Source: Pseudomethylobacillus aquaticus (GTDB lineage Bacteria > Pseudomonadota > Gammaproteobacteria > Burkholderiales > Methylophilaceae). From it: a stretch of 64,000 nt of DNA. Location: NCBI RefSeq assembly GCF_003730115.1, contig NZ_RJVP01000001.1, positions 310,001 through 374,000 on the forward strand, written 5' to 3'. Made by a program: the position numbers and the translations under genes. This document shows positions 59,618-64,000 of this stretch, piece after piece; position 1 is the stretch's first letter, and every line of letters starts with the position of its first letter. The notes under the pieces were generated by a model. That model was given only the letters and a program-made list of their open reading frames with translations, had not been told where the DNA came from and made no database searches.

Positions 59618-59656
59618 ATTGACGCGCTGGATTGACGCGCTGGATTGACGCGCTAG
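59618..59656. repeat. 13-bp tandem repeat, three copies, after tldD
   Basis: ATTGACGCGCTGG is repeated at 59618-59630 and 59631-59643, with ATTGACGCGCTAG at 59644-59656. It begins 27 bp after the tldD stop. Confidence 0.9.
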
Positions 59657-59684
59657 ATTGATAGCCGCAGAACGGTTTAGTATA

Positions 59685-59706
59685 AGGCCGGGGCTAGCCC
59701 CGGCCT
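59685..59706. terminator. 22-bp GC-rich palindrome between tldD and the DUF2934 gene
   Basis: AGGCCGGGG, CTAG, CCCCGGCCT form a 9-bp stem with a four-base loop. There is no T-run, so termination would be weak. It lies 38 bp before the DUF2934 gene and could also act as an attenuator. Confidence 0.45.
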
Positions 59707-59743
59707 GTTCAACTGATCGTCACCGTCAAGGAAAGGAAGTCAT

Positions 59744-60130
59744 ATGGCAGAAACCAGCGCAAGCAAACCCAACGTGGCCAAGCCCAAGGCAGAAGCCAAA
59801 TCCAAGGCAGAAGCCAAGACCGCAGCCAAACCAGTAAAACCGGTCAGCGCCGTCAGCAAAAAAGCGGCGGCCCCAGTTGAAGTGACCGCGCCAGAGAGCA
59901 AGGCTAAAACCGCTGCTGTGCCCAAGCCTGAGTCTGCAGCCAAGCCGGAAAAGAAACCTTCGGGCAAGAAAGCCAGCGACAAGGCACCCAAAATCGGTGC
60001 CGAGGAGCGTTACCGCATGGTCGAAGTGGCCGCTTATTTCATTGCCGAGCGCGACAAATTCAAAGGCAGCCCGGTGGATTACTGGGTCGCTGCAGAAAAC
60101 CAGATCAACAAGATCCTGGGCAAACGCTAA
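59744..60130 (+). CDS. DUF2934 protein with Ala/Lys/Pro-rich N-terminus
   Basis: 128 residues: a low-complexity Lys/Ala/Pro region (about 1-80) with repeats such as KAEAKSKAEAKT, then the DUF2934 domain (about 83-128, IGAEERYRMVEVAAYFIAER, FKGSPVDYWVAAENQINKIL). The tail is a histone-H1-like basic region that could bind nucleic acid; this is a guess from composition. A strong ribosome site (AGGAAAGGAAG) lies upstream of the ATG. Function unknown. Confidence 0.75.
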   Translation: MAETSASKPNVAKPKAEAKSKAEAKTAAKPVKPVSAVSKKAAAPVEVTAPESKAKTAAVPKPESAAKPEKKPSGKKASDKAPKIGAEERYRMVEVAAYFIAERDKFKGSPVDYWVAAENQINKILGKR

Positions 60131-60221
60131 GCCTGCACACCCGATGGGCTTGCCACATAGCCGCGCCCTGCGGGCAGCGGCTATAATAGCGTTTTAGAAC
60201 CACCAGTCACGGCACCACCTC

Positions 60222-63200
60222 ATGCAGTCCAAGCTGCCGCAGCCGGCATCAGGCCAGTCCAAACGTATCGCAGCACTCCCGGCCGGGGCCGACAGCCTGT
60301 CACTGGCACAACTGGCCCGCGAACTGCATCAGCAGCAGCAAGCGCTGGTCATCATCACGGCAGGCGCGTTTGAAGCCCAGCGCCTGCTGGAAGAGCTGCC
60401 ATGGTTCGCTCCCAAACTGCGCATCCACCTGCTGCCAGACTGGGAGACCCTGCCCTATGACCACTTTTCCCCGCACCCGGACCTGATCTCGGAGCGGCTG
60501 GCCACGCTGTACCAGATCAGCCAGAACAACTGCGATGTGATCCTGGTACCACTATCCACCACACTGCTGCGCCTGCCGCCACCGGCTTATCTGGCCGCGC
60601 ATTCCTTCATGCTCAGCAAAGGCCAGCGCCTGGACCTGGAAGGCCTGCGTGTGCAATGCGCCTCGGCGGGTTATCACCATGTCAATCAGGTGATCAGTCC
60701 GGGCGAATTCAGCGTGCGCGGTGGCCTGGTGGATCTATTCCCCATGGGCAGCGCACTGCCCTACCGTCTGGACCTGTTCGACGACGAGATCGAAACCATA
60801 CGCACCTTTGACGTGGATACCCAGCGCAGCCTGTACCCGGTGCCCGAGATCCGCCTGCTACCCGCGCGCGAATTCCCGCTGGATGAAAAAGGCATCGCCT
60901 GCTTCCGTCAGCAGTTCCGAGAGACCTTCGAAGGCGATCCATCACGCAGCCGCATTTATAAAGATGTCAGCAAGGGCATCGCCAGCGGCGGCATCGAGTG
61001 GTATCTGCCGCTGTTCTTCAGCGAGACCGCCACGCTGTTCGATTACCTGCCCGCGCAAAGCGTGCTGTGCCTGCATGGCGACCTCGATCTGGCGGCGCAG
61101 GCCTTCTGGCACGACGCCCAGTCACGTTACCGTCTGCTGGCGCACGACATTGAACGTCCCATCCTGCAGCCGGAACGCCTGCTGCTCAAAGCTGACGATT
61201 TCTTCACGCGCACGCAGCAGTACGCGCGTCTGCAATTCAGTGCCGACAAAGTAGAGAGCGGGCTGCCCGCGCTCGACATCGAGCGGCGTGCCGAAGAACC
61301 ACTGCACAAACTGCGCAATTTCATCCGCCAGCAACGCCGGCGCGTGTTCATCACGGCCGAAAGCCTGGGCCGCCGTGAAACCATGCTGCAGCTGTTCCAG
61401 GAACATGGCCTGGAAGTCACCCTGGCCGACAACTGGGACACGCTGATCAAGACGGAAGACCATGTGATGCTGGGCGTTTCGCCTCTGCACAACGGCTTCA
61501 TCAGCGATGATTTCGTACTGGTCACCGAAGCCGAGCTGTATGCCGCCACCGTGCGTCAGCAACGCCGCCGTGACAAAGAGCGCGCACGCAACACCGAAGG
61601 CATGCTCAAGGATTTGTCCGAGCTGCGTGAACACGACCCGGTGGTGCATGAACAACACGGCGTAGGCCGTTACCGCGGCCTCATCAATCTGGATTTTGGC
61701 GAAGGCGAGACCGAGTTCCTGCTGCTGGAATACGCCGGTGACGACAAGCTGTATGTGCCGGTGTCGCAATTGTTCCTGATCTCGCGCTATTCCGGCGGGC
61801 CACCGGAGTCGGCCCCGCTGCACCGCCTGGGCAGCGGCAATTGGGAAAAAGCCAAGAAGAAAGCACTCAAGCAGATCCGCGATACCGCCGCCGAATTGCT
61901 CAATCTATATGCCCAGCGCGCCGCACGGCGCGGCCATGCCTTCACGCTGTCGCTGCAGGATTACGAAGCCTTCGCCGATGGTTTTCCGTTCGAGGAAACC
62001 GCCGATCAGCTATCCGCGATCGAAGCAGTCATCCATGACATGCAGTCCGGCCGCCCCATGGACCGTCTGGTGTGCGGCGATGTGGGCTTTGGCAAGACCG
62101 AAGTGGCCCTGCGTGCCGCCTTCGTGGCCGTGATGGGCGGCCGTCAGGTGGCCGTGCTGGTGCCGACCACGCTGCTGGCCGAACAGCATTTCAACAACTT
62201 CAGTGACCGCTTCGCTGAATGGCCGATCAAGATCGCCGAGATCTCGCGCTTCCGCAGTGCCAAAGAGCAGACCGAGGCGATCAAGGGCCTGGAACAAGGC
62301 AATATCGACATCATCATCGGCACGCACCGCTTGATCCAGAAGGACGTCAAGTTCAAGAATCTGGGGCTGGTGATCCTGGATGAAGAGCACCGTTTCGGCG
62401 TGCGTCAGAAAGAGCAGCTGAAAGCCATGCGTGCCGAAGTGGACGTGCTCACGCTGACCGCCACGCCCATCCCGCGCACCCTGTCCATGGCCATGGAAGG
62501 CTTGCGCGAGTTTTCGGTGATCAGTACACCGCCGCAAAAACGGCTGGCCATCAAGACGTTCCACACCGACTATTCCGAAGGCATCATCCGCGAAGCGGCC
62601 ATGCGTGAGTTCAAGCGTGGCGGCCAGGTGTATTTCCTGCACAACGAGGTGGACACCATCTTCGTGATGAAGGAAAAGCTGGAAAGGATACTGCCGGAAG
62701 CGCGCATCGCCATCGCCCATGGCCAGATGCGTGAACGCGAGCTGGAACATGTGATGCGCGACTTCTACCAGCAGCGCTCCAATCTGCTGCTGTGCACCAC
62801 CATCATCGAGACCGGCATCGACGTGCCCACGGCCAACACCATCATCATGAACAAGGCCGATATGTTCGGTCTGGCGCAGCTGCATCAGTTGCGTGGCCGC
62901 GTGGGCCGCTCCCACCATCAGGCCTATGCTTACCTGCTGACCGACCCGGACCGCAAGATCACGCCACAGGCACAGAAGCGGCTGGATGCCATCCAGCTGC
63001 TGGAAGACCTGGGCGCGGGCTTCCACCTCGCCATGCACGATCTGGAGATCCGTGGCGCAGGCGAGCTACTGGGAGATTCACAATCGGGCGAGATGCAGGA
63101 GATCGGCTTTTCGCTGTATTCCGACATGCTGAGCCACGCCGTGAAGCAACTCAAGGCGGGCAAAGAGCCGGATATCTCCGCGCCTCTGGGGGTCACCACC

Positions 63201-63623
63201 GAGATCAATCTGCACACGCCCGCCTTGCTGCCCAATGATTACTGTCCGGATGTGCACGAGCGTCTGGTGCTGTACAAACGCCTGGCCAACTGCGAGGACG
63301 ATGATGCACTGGACGAGTTGCAGGAAGAACTCATCGACCGCTTCGGACTGTTGCCACTGCAGGGCGATGCCTTGCTGGCCTGCCATCGTCTGCGCGTGGC
63401 CGCCAAAGCGCTGGGCATCATCAAGATCGACGCCAGCGATAGCGCGGTGCAACTGCAGTTCAACCCCAAGGCCGATCTGGACCCGAACAAACTCATCGCC
63501 CTGCTGCAACGCGACCGGCGCTGCCGCATGAACGGGCCGGACAAGCTGCGTATCACCGTGCAACTCGCCGGGATCCGTGACCGCAGCGACTTCATCCGCA
63601 CCTTGTTGAAAGCACTGAGTTGA
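60222..63623 (+). CDS. mfd: Mfd, transcription-repair coupling factor
   Basis: 1133 residues. A UvrB-like N-terminus (about 1-330, with PDWETLPYDHFSPHPDLISE and YTPGEFSVRGGLVD-type VISPGEFSVRGGLVDLFPMG). The RNA polymerase interaction domain follows (about 470-550, VVHEQHGVGRYRGLINLDFG). Then come the translocase with Walker A VCGDVGFGKTEVALRAAFVA (about 616-635) and Walker B VILDEEHRFGVRQKEQLKA, and the TRCF C-terminal domain (about 975-1085). It displaces stalled RNA polymerase and recruits UvrA. Length is normal. Confidence 0.96.
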   Translation: MQSKLPQPASGQSKRIAALPAGADSLSLAQLARELHQQQQALVIITAGAFEAQRLLEELPWFAPKLRIHLLPDWETLPYDHFSPHPDLISERLATLYQISQNNCDVILVPLSTTLLRLPPPAYLAAHSFMLSKGQRLDLEGLRVQCASAGYHHVNQVISPGEFSVRGGLVDLFPMGSALPYRLDLFDDEIETIRTFDVDTQRSLYPVPEIRLLPAREFPLDEKGIACFRQQFRETFEGDPSRSRIYKDVSKGIASGGIEWYLPLFFSETATLFDYLPAQSVLCLHGDLDLAAQAFWHDAQSRYRLLAHDIERPILQPERLLLKADDFFTRTQQYARLQFSADKVESGLPALDIERRAEEPLHKLRNFIRQQRRRVFITAESLGRRETMLQLFQEHGLEVTLADNWDTLIKTEDHVMLGVSPLHNGFISDDFVLVTEAELYAATVRQQRRRDKERARNTEGMLKDLSELREHDPVVHEQHGVGRYRGLINLDFGEGETEFLLLEYAGDDKLYVPVSQLFLISRYSGGPPESAPLHRLGSGNWEKAKKKALKQIRDTAAELLNLYAQRAARRGHAFTLSLQDYEAFADGFPFEETADQLSAIEAVIHDMQSGRPMDRLVCGDVGFGKTEVALRAAFVAVMGGRQVAVLVPTTLLAEQHFNNFSDRFAEWPIKIAEISRFRSAKEQTEAIKGLEQGNIDIIIGTHRLIQKDVKFKNLGLVILDEEHRFGVRQKEQLKAMRAEVDVLTLTATPIPRTLSMAMEGLREFSVISTPPQKRLAIKTFHTDYSEGIIREAAMREFKRGGQVYFLHNEVDTIFVMKEKLERILPEARIAIAHGQMRERELEHVMRDFYQQRSNLLLCTTIIETGIDVPTANTIIMNKADMFGLAQLHQLRGRVGRSHHQAYAYLLTDPDRKITPQAQKRLDAIQLLEDLGAGFHLAMHDLEIRGAGELLGDSQSGEMQEIGFSLYSDMLSHAVKQLKAGKEPDISAPLGVTTEINLHTPALLPNDYCPDVHERLVLYKRLANCEDDDALDELQEELIDRFGLLPLQGDALLACHRLRVAAKALGIIKIDASDSAVQLQFNPKADLDPNKLIALLQRDRRCRMNGPDKLRITVQLAGIRDRSDFIRTLLKALS

Positions 63624-63639
63624 CCGCCTACTGAGCGCC

Positions 63640-63706
63640 TGCCCGGACCGGCTTCGCGCCAGTCCGGGCAGAATTACCTCGCTTTTATTGGCTTGGCCCG
63701 TATAAT
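63640..63706 (+). promoter_or_regulatory. Hairpin after mfd and -10 box of the next gene
   Basis: CTGCCCGGAC (63640-63649) and GTCCGGGCAG (63662-63671) form a 10-bp stem without an adjacent T-run, a weak terminator candidate for mfd. TATAAT at 63701-63706 is a good -10 for the downstream helicase gene; its -35 is not clear. Confidence 0.5.
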
Positions 63707-63840
63707 GGCCGTTCCCTGCGTCTACCAATCAACGCAGCGGTCTCATGTTTACCCTGATCATCCGATCACTTATCCGTCTGCCTCGATTGGTGTTGCTGCT
63801 TGGCAAAGGCCGGCTCAAATTCCAAGCGTGGAGTTTTACA

Positions 63841-64000
63841 TTGTCTACTGAAGTTAGCTTTGCCAGCCTTGGGCTGGCCGAACCCCTTTTGCGCGCGCTG
63901 TCTGACGCCGGTTATACCACCCCCACCCCGATACAAGCCAAAGCCATCCCGCTGGTACTCAGCGGTGGTGACCTGCTGGCTGGCGCACAGACCGGCACCG
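63841..64000 (+). CDS. DEAD-box RNA helicase, N-terminal part (runs off the right edge)
   Basis: 54 residues are visible. Q motif region: [20 protein letters not shown] and [18 protein letters not shown], followed by the start of motif [10 protein letters not shown]. This is the RhlE/DbpA-type N-terminus. I chose TTG at 63841 because GTGGAG lies 7 bases upstream and family homology begins there. The frame is also open to an ATG at 63745, which would add a 32-residue basic and hydrophobic leader. The paralogue cannot be fixed without the C-terminus. Confidence 0.85.
   Translation, partial: MSTEVSFASLGLAEPLLRALSDAGYTTPTPIQAKAIPLVLSGGDLLAGAQTGT

Overview
The window looks like a GC-rich chromosome segment of a methylotrophic betaproteobacterium, most likely Methylophilaceae. 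I infer this from protein features and synteny, without a database search: an mxaRSACKL block (methanol dehydrogenase maturation), hpnCDE (squalene for hopanoids), a fabAB pair and the common pyrG-kdsA-eno-ftsB order. No phage, insertion sequence or CRISPR array is visible; the strongest mobile-type signal is a vapBC toxin-antitoxin pair beside tRNA-Ser.

Layout. 1-9663 (minus strand) is one tightly packed eight-gene cluster: degenerate ABC ATPase, MCE-domain protein, TPR lipoprotein, CHASE2 protein with a degenerate cyclase domain, FecR-like periplasmic protein, MlaE-type permease, WD40-caspase protein and a truncated small membrane protein. This is the most unusual locus here. 10040-13211 holds a DUF808 protein, vapBC, tRNA-Ser(TGA), def and a methylthio-nucleoside phosphorylase. 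13469-16957 is hpnCDE plus a small membrane protein. 17036-18826 is fabA-fabB, divergent from mxaRSACKL (19039-24475). 24524-26889 has ygfX, ygfZ and a beta-barrel-like protein. 27035-31499 is pyrG-kdsA-eno-ftsB, with a 131-bp tandem duplication at the start of kdsA. 31563-34396 has a secreted hydrolase, a class II aldolase and mtnA. 34397-35592 is gene-poor and carries two copies of a 76-bp element with DnaA-box-like sites exactly 800 bp apart. 35593-40026 is glyA-nrdR-hypothetical-ribD-tatD. 40490-45175 has iscX, two phosphohexomutases, a membrane aspartic protease and a secreted four-EF-hand protein. 45349-50605 has tRNA-Lys(CTT) and mostly small conserved proteins plus an exonuclease/GIY-YIG nuclease. 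50674-64000 has an ABC-F ATPase, yhdP, nit, tldD, a DUF2934 protein, mfd and the start of a DEAD-box helicase gene.

How the genes fit together. MtnA, the neighbouring FucA-type aldolase and the phosphorylase at 12465 could form a 5'-deoxynucleoside salvage route ending in dihydroxyacetone phosphate plus an aldehyde (DHAP shunt). The mxa block stands apart from any mxaFJGI structural genes. The first 9.7 kb combines a lipid-transport-like module (MCE plus permease) with parts normally used for signalling and proteolysis (CHASE2/cyclase fold, FecR-like protein, caspase fold), and two of its normally catalytic domains have lost their key residues. Short tandem duplications recur in the spacers.
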